A stretch of DNA of 64,000 bases, from NCBI GenBank assembly GCA_913019905.1, contig CAJVZD010000016.1, forward strand, positions 1 to 64,000. The letters are read 5' to 3'. Shown in pieces: positions 8,834-16,607 of the stretch. A model generated the notes under the pieces. That model was not told where the DNA came from. It saw nothing but the letters and a program-made list of their open reading frames with translations, and did no database searches. Each line of letters starts with the position of its first letter. Within the stretch, counting starts at the first letter, position 1. Source of the stretch: an uncultured Cellvibrionales bacterium (lineage in GTDB: Bacteria; Pseudomonadota; Gammaproteobacteria; Pseudomonadales; Dasaniaceae). The position numbers and the translations under genes are program-made.

Positions 8834-9545
8834 GTTAAGGTCTCCTGCGGCGGCAGTGTTTGACTATTTTTTGCTTGATTAGAGGGCTTCCTGTTCATAT
8901 CTACCTATAGCGACATTCATGCCAGTTTTTCAATATTTCATAAGGGTATGATTAGTAAGAACTTTATTGTTGTGCCTGGTAAATTAAATCAATGTTTAGT
9001 TTTCTTTCTCAAATTGGTTATCAATTCGTTTCGCAATTTGATAATGGTTTTGGAGCTGCTTTGAGTGACCACTTTCCGTTTTTTCTGCTATGTGTAAAAG
9101 GCATTAGGTAAAAGCTTGGCTTTTGTTTTCACTACTGAAGACTAAGTGGATTATGAAAAAATGTGTAATCCAAGTAGCACGTATGGAGAAAAATTGGGGA
9201 GGGTAAAGTAGTGCAGAGTAAAGTAGGAAAGGGTAGCTGTACGGCTGTGACACTTCGACTATTCGATCGTCAGTTTATTTCTGAATTTATGAGTTTTACA
9301 TAGACTGTTTACACAACCGGCGAGATTGTTCATTCCGGCAATCATTCTTGGTTTATTATGTTTTGTTCGTTAAAAGTCGGTGCGGGGGAGGTGCTAGTAG
9401 ACTCGTCACCATCTTGTTTTATCAGTGATAACGAGCGTTCGTCTGGGTCAATCGAATTGTATTGAATTGTTATCTGCGCAGTACTGCAGGCAATGAAAAT
9501 AATACTACTCTATAAAGGAGAAAATTTGGAACGGGTAGATAATGT
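8834..9545. other. Intergenic region upstream of polysaccharide operon
   Basis: There are 712 AT-rich bases between the convergently read STAS gene end and the polysaccharide operon start. The only signal I can support is the sigma-54-like promoter at 8909-8924. No convincing coding region is visible on either strand. The long leader space upstream of that promoter (8925-9500) is where enhancer sites for a sigma-54 activator would be expected, but I did not identify a clear repeated palindrome. Confidence 0.5.
8909..8924 (-). promoter_or_regulatory. Sigma-54-type (-24/-12) promoter of the polysaccharide operon
   Basis: Read on the minus strand the sequence is TGGCATGAATGTCGCT, against the consensus TGGCACNNNNNTTGCW. 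The invariant GG and GC are spaced by exactly ten bases and nine of eleven scored positions match. Transcription would begin near 8898, about 65 bases before the first gene of the operon. A sigma-54-dependent activator is encoded in the same block (16608-18068). Confidence 0.62.
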
Positions 9546-9881
9546 TCACGATAATTTCTCTATTGCTGCATCTCTGTCTTCAAAAATGTCGAAAACTTGA
9601 TGTAATCGGGTTAATTCTATTAGCGATCGAACTTCGTCGGAAGGGTTTAGCAAGACGACTTCGCCATTTTTCTCCTGTACAGCTTTTAGGGTGGATACCA
9701 GCACTGAAAGCCCACTCGAATCGATAAAATCTACGGACTTCAAATCTAGAATCAAATGGATCCTGCCGGATTTGACTAGATGTTTTATCGCGCGGCGTGC
9801 CTCCGGAGCATTTGCCATGACGAGTTGGGGGGGGATGGTAATCAGATCCGCGCTTCCGTGACTTTGACATTGTAAATTCAT
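9546..9881 (-). CDS. STAS-domain anti-sigma factor antagonist
   Basis: This protein of about 111 residues has the SpoIIAA/RsbV fold. The phosphorylatable site is in FIDSSGLSVL (Ser55/Ser56), directly after the LDLKSVDF strand. Such proteins bind a partner when unphosphorylated and are released on phosphorylation by a HATPase kinase. The start at 9881 is chosen because GAGAGGTG lies four bases upstream. An upstream in-frame ATG (9959) would add 26 residues outside the fold and lacks such a site. A kinase and a PP2C phosphatase gene lie just upstream on the same strand. Control of the adjacent polysaccharide genes, as SypA does in Vibrio fischeri, is an inference from context. Confidence 0.9.
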   Translation of the reverse strand: MNLQCQSHGSADLITIPPQLVMANAPEARRAIKHLVKSGRIHLILDLKSVDFIDSSGLSVLVSTLKAVQEKNGEVVLLNPSDEVRSLIELTRLHQVFDIFEDRDAAIEKLS

Positions 9882-9919
9882 GTGACACCTCTCAATTAAA
9901 ATGTATTTCTTATCTCTAT

Positions 9920-9935
9920 TACAATTGTTGTGCCA
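9920..9935 (-). promoter_or_regulatory. Sigma-54-like promoter of the STAS gene
   Basis: The minus strand reads TGGCACAACAATTGTA. The -24 element TGGCAC is perfect and the -12 element is TTGTA instead of TTGCA, so one of the two nearly invariant -12 bases differs. Predicted transcription start is near 9909, 28 bases before the start codon. The -12 mismatch lowers confidence. Confidence 0.45.
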
Positions 9936-10167
9936 ATAGTTGAATTTATAAAATATCAATATAAATCAAGTGCTTATGACGAGTTAAGGAAAAGTAAAGT
10001 CAAAATGCAAATGAATAAATAGGTGGATTGAATTGTGAGTGGCATTTTGCAAACCATTTCGCAGTGATTTATTAGCGTTTTTTTGCGGGAACGAGGCCAA
10101 TAAATAGCCAATAGAGATAGTGTTGGTCGTAGACAAGCTTCGTACCGGAGAAGAAAATCGGAAAAAT

Positions 10168-10557
10168 TCAGGAAATATTTTTTGAAAGTGTTAAGTAATT
10201 CCCCGTGGCGTTCGACTGGTATTTGAAACTGTCTGTCCATTTCATAATGATAGGCCAACCGCGACCTCCTTCCGTAAGAGGAGTTGGGAAACCGTCCGAT
10301 AGAGGGGTATAGAACGGTTTGCCTCGATCGATGCTCGTTATCGTGATTTGGTGGTCGTCGATATAACATTGAATTTGGATAAGCTGTCCGTCGTTGTCAC
10401 AGCAAGCATGCGCGACAATATTATTGAGTACCTCAGAGATAACAACGCGAAGTTGGAAGCATGACTGCCTGCTCATCCCGCCTGTTAAGCCAAAGCAGCT
10501 GACCTGTTCTGCGGCCCTTTGTACTGCTCTAGCAGTAGGGCGAATATGAATAATCAC
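10168..10557 (-). CDS. Anti-sigma-factor-type serine kinase (HATPase, RsbW-like)
   Basis: This 129-residue protein is a stand-alone GHKL ATPase domain. The N box reads VVISEVLNNIVAHA, the G1 box lies around SIDRGKPF and the G2-like loop around EGGRGWPIIM. No sensor or dimerisation domain is present, as expected for RsbW/SpoIIAB-type kinases that phosphorylate a STAS protein on Ser/Thr. Its start overlaps the stop of the receiver-PP2C gene by four bases, so the two are translationally coupled. It is followed after 286 bases by the STAS gene. Together they form a complete kinase-phosphatase-antagonist set. No sigma factor gene is nearby, so its target is probably not a local sigma factor. Confidence 0.85.
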   Translation of the reverse strand: MIIHIRPTARAVQRAAEQVSCFGLTGGMSRQSCFQLRVVISEVLNNIVAHACCDNDGQLIQIQCYIDDHQITITSIDRGKPFYTPLSDGFPTPLTEGGRGWPIIMKWTDSFKYQSNATGNYLTLSKNIS

Positions 10558-11933
10558 AGCATGTTGCTCTTTTCTTTATTCCCGGTGGTTGCCAATTTGC
10601 GGCCGATCGCAAGGAGAGATATGTCGTCGTCCAATGGGGAGTTGCAATGCCAGCGCTTAAGTTCCATGTCGACAAAATCTGCTACTGCAGTGATGCAATG
10701 GCTAGAAGTCATATTCAATAGTGCTGTGAGACGATTAGTGGAAAAGGGGGCGCCGTCGGGATTGTGTATATCGGTAATCCCATCTGAATAGAGAAATAGT
10801 CGTTCTCCCCGGCTGAGTGTGAAGTCGACATTGTCGTACGTTGCGTCTTTGAGCATACCAACAGGAAATCCCCCCTGGCCTATTTGACGAACGCCTTCAA
10901 GCTCATTGACTACCAGTGGATGAGGATGGCCGGCCTGACATAAGCGTCCCTTGCCACTATTTACATTTAATACACCGAAAACCATTGTGAAATAATGGGT
11001 ACAATCGTCTTTTTCGATGAACCGTTGATTCAGTGCAGTGATGACTTGGTTCGGTTGCAAAATGCAAGTTTGATGCTGCCCCTTGCTGCGTTGGATTGAT
11101 GGACGCTCTGTGTACTGTGGGATAACCCCCATGCCTGGCAACATTAAGTGCGAGACGGTAAACGAAAGCATAGCAGATGCGATCCCGTGACCGGCAACAT
11201 CAAGAAGGTAAAAACCGAGGTGATCGTCGTCTAGGCGGAAGTAATTGAAGTTATCCCCAGCGACAGTCGAAGCTGGCTGGAACAGCCAGGCGATTTCAAG
11301 TTGATCGTAGAGAGAATGATTACTGGGTAGTTGCATCTGTTGCATTCTCGCCGCTGAATCGAGGTCTCTTTGAATGGATTGATTTGTTTTAGCTTCTCGT
11401 TGCAAGGCCCGCGTCAATTGGATATTTCGTTGTTCCGTGGTATCTCTCAAAGCTAGAATACGTGTACCCGCTTGTAAGCGGACTCGTAGCTCTTCGCTGT
11501 TGAAGGGTTTGGAAATAAAGTCGTCCGCTCCCGCTTCCATGCCCGCTATCAAGTCAGCTTTAGTGTTTCGTCCGGTTACCATTATTATGTAGGGTAAACC
11601 TAAACTCGGGTCAGAGCGTACCTGGCGACACAAATCGATGCCTGTTAACTCGGGCATCCGCCAGTCACTGATAATCATTTGGATATCTTGAGTTTCGAGA
11701 ATTTTAAGCGCTTGATTTCCATTGTCTGCCGTCGCAACGCTATACCCGAATTTACTTAGCATTGCCTGCATAAGCAATTGTTCAGGTTTGCAGTCTTCTA
11801 CAATTAAAACGGTGATACTTTTTAGCGAAGAAGTATGTGTCGCGTCTGAATTTTGATACGGGTGTGTCAGAGAATTCATTGTTGTATTTAGGTGGATCAT
11901 CGTCAGATTCCATAAATTGTGCTTAACGGTCAT
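10554..11933 (-). CDS. Response regulator with PP2C-type (SpoIIE/RsbU) phosphatase output
   Basis: This 459-residue protein has an N-terminal receiver with acidic pair Glu46-Asp47, phospho-acceptor Asp90 (IISDWRMPELTG) and Lys142 (ISKPF). A helical linker follows, then a SpoIIE-type Ser/Thr phosphatase from about residue 205. Metal-binding motifs are VAGDNFNYF, LLDVAGHGIASAM and LYSDGITD. It should dephosphorylate the STAS protein when its receiver is phosphorylated. The first ATG is at 11933, but the ATG at 11900 (residue 12) has a GGAA upstream and may be the true start. The domain order matches HsbR of Pseudomonas and CrsR of Shewanella. The receiver could be fed by the hybrid kinase encoded divergently. 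Confidence 0.9.
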   Translation of the reverse strand: MTVKHNLWNLTMIHLNTTMNSLTHPYQNSDATHTSSLKSITVLIVEDCKPEQLLMQAMLSKFGYSVATADNGNQALKILETQDIQMIISDWRMPELTGIDLCRQVRSDPSLGLPYIIMVTGRNTKADLIAGMEAGADDFISKPFNSEELRVRLQAGTRILALRDTTEQRNIQLTRALQREAKTNQSIQRDLDSAARMQQMQLPSNHSLYDQLEIAWLFQPASTVAGDNFNYFRLDDDHLGFYLLDVAGHGIASAMLSFTVSHLMLPGMGVIPQYTERPSIQRSKGQHQTCILQPNQVITALNQRFIEKDDCTHYFTMVFGVLNVNSGKGRLCQAGHPHPLVVNELEGVRQIGQGGFPVGMLKDATYDNVDFTLSRGERLFLYSDGITDIHNPDGAPFSTNRLTALLNMTSSHCITAVADFVDMELKRWHCNSPLDDDISLLAIGRKLATTGNKEKSNML

Positions 11934-11959
11934 GCTGAATGTCTTGTGTAGCGGTTATG

Positions 11960-11975
11960 AGCGAAATCCGTACCA
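11960..11975 (-). promoter_or_regulatory. Sigma-54-type promoter of the receiver-PP2C gene
   Basis: The minus strand reads TGGTACGGATTTCGCT. GG and GC are ten bases apart and nine of eleven consensus positions match. It shares the unusual TCGCT at -12 with the site before the polysaccharide operon. Predicted start is near 11949, 16 or 49 bases before the two candidate start codons. The rest of the 282-base gap up to 12215 holds no gene that I can support. Confidence 0.55.
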
Positions 11976-12215
11976 CTTTGCGAAGACCACTGTGTATATG
12001 TACTTTGTTGTGTTTAGGCGCCTACGTTGGTGGTAATTGGTGGCATATAGCCTATGATTGAGCATAATGCTTCGCAATTTGCGACGCATATCAGGAATAG
12101 ATGAGGGAATTAGCGCCTCCCTATGGTTTAGGTGGCGGTAGCCTAGAATACGCCACTTGTGGCGTGCGTCTTGCTTTGGGAGATTGAACCGAATAAAGCG
12201 AGAGCCGCACTAAAT

Positions 12216-13073
12216 ATGAAGAAGACAGACTTTATCCACTATATTCTGGTAGCCCTTTTTACTGTTTCTTTGGCAACGGCGACTGGCGATACGCAGCCCG
12301 AAACATCACGCTCGAAGGTTTTTCGCTTTGGCGTTTTACCTGAACAGGCGGCGGGTAAATTGCTGGAGTCTTGGGCACCCTTATTGAGCTATTTAGAGCA
12401 ATACACGGGTTATCGATTTGTTTTTGAGACGGCACCCGACATCCCTACTTTTGAGGCTCGGATTGAGTCTGGAGAATACGATTTTGCGTATCTGAACCCC
12501 TATCACTTCACAGTTTTTAACAAAGGTGAGCAAGGTTATCAGGCTGTTGCTAAAGCCAGGAACAGACTTGTTAGAGGTGTTCTGGTGGTTCGTAAAGATT
12601 CTCATATAGTTTCTCCGTCAGGTTTGGCCGGTGAGACTCTGGCCTTTCCTGCGGCAACTGCTTTTGGAGCGAGTATTCTACCGAGGGCGCATTTAGGTTC
12701 CGCAAAAATATCTTATGATATTCGGTATGTGTCCTCACATGATTCCGTGTATCGGGCTGTTGCCGAGGGTTTTTTCAGTGCTGGAGGAGGAATCGTCAGA
12801 ACTTTAGATAACTTGGATCCAGATGTTCGTGGACAGCTAAGAGTTTTGTGGGCGAGTACTGATTACACGCCTCACGCTATAGCAGCGCGGTCTGAGGTTG
12901 ATGTTGCTGTGAGAATGAGCGTTCGTCAGTCTCTTAACACAATGCACGACAATAATGATGGGCGTGAGGCTTTGAAAATTTTGAAACTTCCGGGTTTTGA
13001 AAGTGCAGATAACTCGGATTGGGACGATGTACGTTCGCTCCACATTGATACTTACTTAAGTGATGTGAATTAA
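12216..13073 (+). CDS. PhnD-like periplasmic binding protein (sensor component)
   Basis: The protein has about 285 residues from the ATG at 12216. That start gives a normal signal peptide (MKKTDFIHYILVALFTVSLATA), whereas an upstream GTG would put extra residues before it. The mature part resembles the phosphate/phosphite/phosphonate-binding (PhnD) family: FRFGVLPEQAAGKLLESWAPL, ESGEYDFAYLNPYHF and SHDSVYRAVAEGFFSAGGG. No ABC permease or ATPase gene accompanies it. Instead the stop is two bases from a large sensor kinase gene. It is therefore probably a ligand-binding accessory that signals to that kinase, as LuxP does for LuxQ. The ligand is unknown, and phosphonate or another small anion are possibilities only by family. 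Confidence 0.85.
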   Translation: MKKTDFIHYILVALFTVSLATATGDTQPETSRSKVFRFGVLPEQAAGKLLESWAPLLSYLEQYTGYRFVFETAPDIPTFEARIESGEYDFAYLNPYHFTVFNKGEQGYQAVAKARNRLVRGVLVVRKDSHIVSPSGLAGETLAFPAATAFGASILPRAHLGSAKISYDIRYVSSHDSVYRAVAEGFFSAGGGIVRTLDNLDPDVRGQLRVLWASTDYTPHAIAARSEVDVAVRMSVRQSLNTMHDNNDGREALKILKLPGFESADNSDWDDVRSLHIDTYLSDVN

Positions 13074-13075
13074 TT

Positions 13076-16000
13076 ATGTCGTTTCGATTGAAAACATTTT
13101 TAGGTATTGCCCTTATTGTGGGTGTCTTATTGGCCATTCTTATTGTCAGTAGCATGAACTATTTAGTTCGCGTCAGTGAGGACGAGCTGGTAAAACGCGC
13201 GAAGACCACATCGGAACTGATTCTTAATCTTGCCCGGGATGCCATTATATCTACTGATTTGGCTCGCCTGAAAAGCGTTGCCGACCAAGTTGTCGGATCA
13301 CCGGAAATCATCTACTTACGTATAAGTAATGTTCAGCGTGATTTGGTGGAGGTTGGAGAAACATCTGTTTTGGCTCGTCCTTTTCGAGAAGATATTAAGT
13401 TGCGGGAAGTTGAAGATGCCGTGTTTGATGTAAGCTCTGAGATGCAGATTGACGGAGTAATGTATGGTCGAGTAGAGCTTGGGCTGGCCGTGGGCCGCGA
13501 GAATGATTTGATTTTGGATGCCCAAAGACATTTAAGCGGCATAGCGGCGATTGGAATGCTGCTTGTCGTACTTTTTTCCTATGTGCTAGGAACTTATCTT
13601 ACTCGAGGAATCAATCGCCTCACTGACGCGGTAAAATCGATTTCTGACGGTGTGCCGGGAAAAAGCCTGAAGGTCACCGGTAAAGACGAACTGGCTGTTG
13701 CTGGTGCTGCTTTTAATATGATGTCGAAACGTATGACAGAATCCCATCGTGCTATGCGGCGTAGCAATTTGGAAAGTAGCTCTCTCGCGGTAGAATTATC
13801 TCAGCAACAACAACGGTTATCAGCCATTTTAAATACGGCGGTGGATGGTTTTGTTATCGTGGATAGAGGTGGAGTCATCGATGAGATAAACGAAGCGGGT
13901 GCGGACCTGTTTGGTTATATACAAGAAGAGCTTTCTGGAACGAATGTGTCTCGCTTGATACCAGCCTCATCAAAGTATGACGAGAGTCTCTATCCGGGAA
14001 ATGATCAACCAATCTTTACTCCGGTCATCGATAAAGGTCGGGAAACGGAGGGGGTGCGAAAGGACGGAAGCACATTCCCCATCGATTTCGCTGTTTCAGA
14101 ACTGAAGGTAGGTGAGCACCGAATGTTTGTGGGCTTGATTCATAATCTGACTGAAACTAAGCGTATTAGGCATGAATTAACGAAAAGTGAAACGCTAAAG
14201 CTGGCGCTGATGGAGTCCAACTTGGACGCATTAGTAACTATTGATGTCGATAGCTGTATTACAGAATTTAGCTCGCAAGCAGAGGAGATGTTTGGCTACG
14301 AGAGAGAACAGGTCATCGGACATTCGATGGCGGATTTGCTAATGTCTGCGGAAATGCGGCCTAAGCACAAAAGCGGAATGGAACGCTATTTAAAGAGTCG
14401 AGTCGGTTCAATCGTAGGAGAGCGTATCGAGATTGAAGCCATGCGGAGCAACGGAGAATTATTTCCCATTGAGCTGACGATACAACCAATAACCATTGAT
14501 GAAGAGATATTGTTTACCGCCTTTATCCGCGATATTACACAGCGGCGCGCATTCGAAGCTGAGCTCGTCCAAGCGAAGCAACATGCCGAAACTGCCTCTG
14601 AGGCCAAATCGAGGTTCCTTGCGACCATGAGCCATGAGATTCGCTCGCCACTAAATGTTGTGCTTGGTTCTATGGGGTTGTTGCTCGATGATGAGCTCGA
14701 CAACGAAAAACGTCTCTATGCCAAAACAGCCAAAACGTCCGCCAAAACTTTACTGTCTCTTATTAACGACATTCTTGATTTTTCCAAGATAGAGGCGGGC
14801 CAAATTCAGTTGGAAAACGAGCCTTTTAAAATTACTGATCTGGTCAATGATATCGCCGACAGTATGATCATACATTCTCACCAGCAGCACGTGCAGACTG
14901 CCATTGCGGTCGATCCTAGACTTAAGGGTGAACTCATAGGTGACTCCACCAGGCTCCGTCAAATTCTGATTAATTTGACCGACAATGCGCTCAAATTTAC
15001 CAAGAGAGGCTCGGTCGTACTATCTATCACGAGAACGAGTGATGAGAGCGGTCCTGTTGGCGTCCGGTTTATTGTTCAGGATACCGGCATCGGAATTGAC
15101 ACAAAAGAGCAAGACAGAATGTTTGGAGAATTCCAACAGGTTGACAGTTCTGACTCTACACTTTACAGCGGGACAGGATTGGGGCTTTCAATATGTCAAG
15201 GTTTGTGTGCTGAAATGGGAGGAACGATTACACTGAGTAGTGAAATAGGGAAGGGTAGTAGTTTCGAGGTAAATATTCCCTTTTCCAAAAATATAAATAC
15301 GGCTGAAATAGCGCCTGCGCCAGCGTCTTTGGGAAATACTAGAATACTGTTAGTAGGCTTAGAGCCGCTAGTTATTCAGGCAATGAATGAAAATTTGGAT
15401 GACAGGGGGCCGCATATTCAAATGGAAAAAACCATTGCAAAGGCAATTCCACACATCAATGCAGGAGTCGACGCTATTTTCATTGATGCTTCGTTGTCTG
15501 AAGTTGACCTTGCCGGTTTAAGCGCCCGAGCAAGGGCCATGGGCGTAAAAAATATAATCTTGATGAGCTCAAATGTGACAACTGAAGTCGGTGCCTGGAT
15601 TAGAGACGGTGTATACGATGACGTGCTTATAATGCCCGTTGTCGTGAGTAGATTAATCGACTCGTTGGAAAATACTTTAAGGGGCGGTTTTTCGAAAACA
15701 GATTCGCGCGGCAGGCTTCAATCGATTGCGGATAAGATTGAACATCCCGTGATGCCGATAAGTGAGAAAGAAGTGGCCGGCGTTATTTTACTTGCGGAGG
15801 ACAGTCCTGCGAATCAAATCGTGGCGCAGGGGTTATTGACAAAATCTGGGTACAAAGTCGATATTGTTCACAACGGTCAACAAGCCATCGAGGCCTTTCA
15901 CAACGGTAACTATGACCTAATTTTAATGGACCTTCGCATGCCAATCATGAATGGACTGGAAGCGACAGTGATTATTCGAGCCGACGAAAAAGGCGAGCGG

Positions 16001-16564
16001 ATTCCGATTGTGGCCTTGACTGCCAACGCCAGCCAAGACGATAAAGATCGCTGTTTTGCTGCTGGAATGGATGATTTTGTTACTAAGCCAATGGACAAAA
16101 ATCAGCTGTTCAGCGTGTTGAGTCGGCAGCTTGAGGGACGCCAACTGATATCGTCAGCTAACGCAAAAAAAATCGACGATTTACCAGTTACTTCAACATT
16201 GCAGATCGAGGAAGATGCGGTGCTTTTTGATCGTGCAGTTATTAATAAATTGATCGACGATACATCGGAAGAGATCGTGCCGGGGATGTTAAAAGTATTT
16301 GTTTCAGAAATTGATACGCGCGCGCGTCGTGTCGCCGATAACTACAGAACGCTGCCGTTATCTTCGTTGGAGGATGAAGCTCATACGTTAAAAAGCTGTG
16401 CCGCGACTTTTGGTGCCGCGAGACTACATGTGCTGGCAAAGGACTTTGAAGAAGCCTGCCGGGCAAGCGATAGACCAAAAGCTGAGGAGTTTGCTGTGCA
16501 GGTCCCCGGTCTCGTGAAGGAAACGCTGCGTGTCTATCGAGACCAATTTAGCTTTCTCGATTGA
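13076..16564 (+). CDS. Hybrid sensor histidine kinase (TM-HAMP-PAS-PAS-HK-REC-REC-Hpt)
   Basis: This 1162-residue inner-membrane kinase has membrane segments at about 9-31 and 153-173 flanking a small periplasmic domain. Next come HAMP (174-225), two PAS domains (about 250-360 and 375-490), HisKA with phospho-His520 (MSHEIRSPLN) and a HATPase domain (DTGIGID, GTGLGLSI). A degenerate receiver (about 757-875) lacks the paired acidic residues. A good receiver follows with Asp952 (LILMDLRMP). A C-terminal Hpt domain carries His1103 (AHTLKSCAATFG). This is a complete phosphorelay in one chain, able to pass phosphate to a separate response regulator. It sits between its probable periplasmic partner and a sigma-54 response regulator, with almost no spacing. 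Confidence 0.95.
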   Translation: MSFRLKTFLGIALIVGVLLAILIVSSMNYLVRVSEDELVKRAKTTSELILNLARDAIISTDLARLKSVADQVVGSPEIIYLRISNVQRDLVEVGETSVLARPFREDIKLREVEDAVFDVSSEMQIDGVMYGRVELGLAVGRENDLILDAQRHLSGIAAIGMLLVVLFSYVLGTYLTRGINRLTDAVKSISDGVPGKSLKVTGKDELAVAGAAFNMMSKRMTESHRAMRRSNLESSSLAVELSQQQQRLSAILNTAVDGFVIVDRGGVIDEINEAGADLFGYIQEELSGTNVSRLIPASSKYDESLYPGNDQPIFTPVIDKGRETEGVRKDGSTFPIDFAVSELKVGEHRMFVGLIHNLTETKRIRHELTKSETLKLALMESNLDALVTIDVDSCITEFSSQAEEMFGYEREQVIGHSMADLLMSAEMRPKHKSGMERYLKSRVGSIVGERIEIEAMRSNGELFPIELTIQPITIDEEILFTAFIRDITQRRAFEAELVQAKQHAETASEAKSRFLATMSHEIRSPLNVVLGSMGLLLDDELDNEKRLYAKTAKTSAKTLLSLINDILDFSKIEAGQIQLENEPFKITDLVNDIADSMIIHSHQQHVQTAIAVDPRLKGELIGDSTRLRQILINLTDNALKFTKRGSVVLSITRTSDESGPVGVRFIVQDTGIGIDTKEQDRMFGEFQQVDSSDSTLYSGTGLGLSICQGLCAEMGGTITLSSEIGKGSSFEVNIPFSKNINTAEIAPAPASLGNTRILLVGLEPLVIQAMNENLDDRGPHIQMEKTIAKAIPHINAGVDAIFIDASLSEVDLAGLSARARAMGVKNIILMSSNVTTEVGAWIRDGVYDDVLIMPVVVSRLIDSLENTLRGGFSKTDSRGRLQSIADKIEHPVMPISEKEVAGVILLAEDSPANQIVAQGLLTKSGYKVDIVHNGQQAIEAFHNGNYDLILMDLRMPIMNGLEATVIIRADEKGERIPIVALTANASQDDKDRCFAAGMDDFVTKPMDKNQLFSVLSRQLEGRQLISSANAKKIDDLPVTSTLQIEEDAVLFDRAVINKLIDDTSEEIVPGMLKVFVSEIDTRARRVADNYRTLPLSSLEDEAHTLKSCAATFGAARLHVLAKDFEEACRASDRPKAEEFAVQVPGLVKETLRVYRDQFSFLD

Positions 16565-16607
16565 GTTCTTAATTGATGTAAAGGGAAGATTGTTGGCTCC
16601 CAAAACC

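Noticed and set aside
9111..9126. Fourth GG-N10-GC match on the plus strand
   Set aside because: The flanking -24 bases fit poorly and no plus-strand gene lies downstream.
9542..9727. Plus-strand open frame of about 60 codons
   Set aside because: It is antisense to the STAS gene, whose domain and ribosome binding site are clear.
9974..10369. Minus-strand 131-codon frame
   Set aside because: It overlaps the HATPase gene in another frame and has no recognisable domain. The HATPase frame has the N box and ATP loops.
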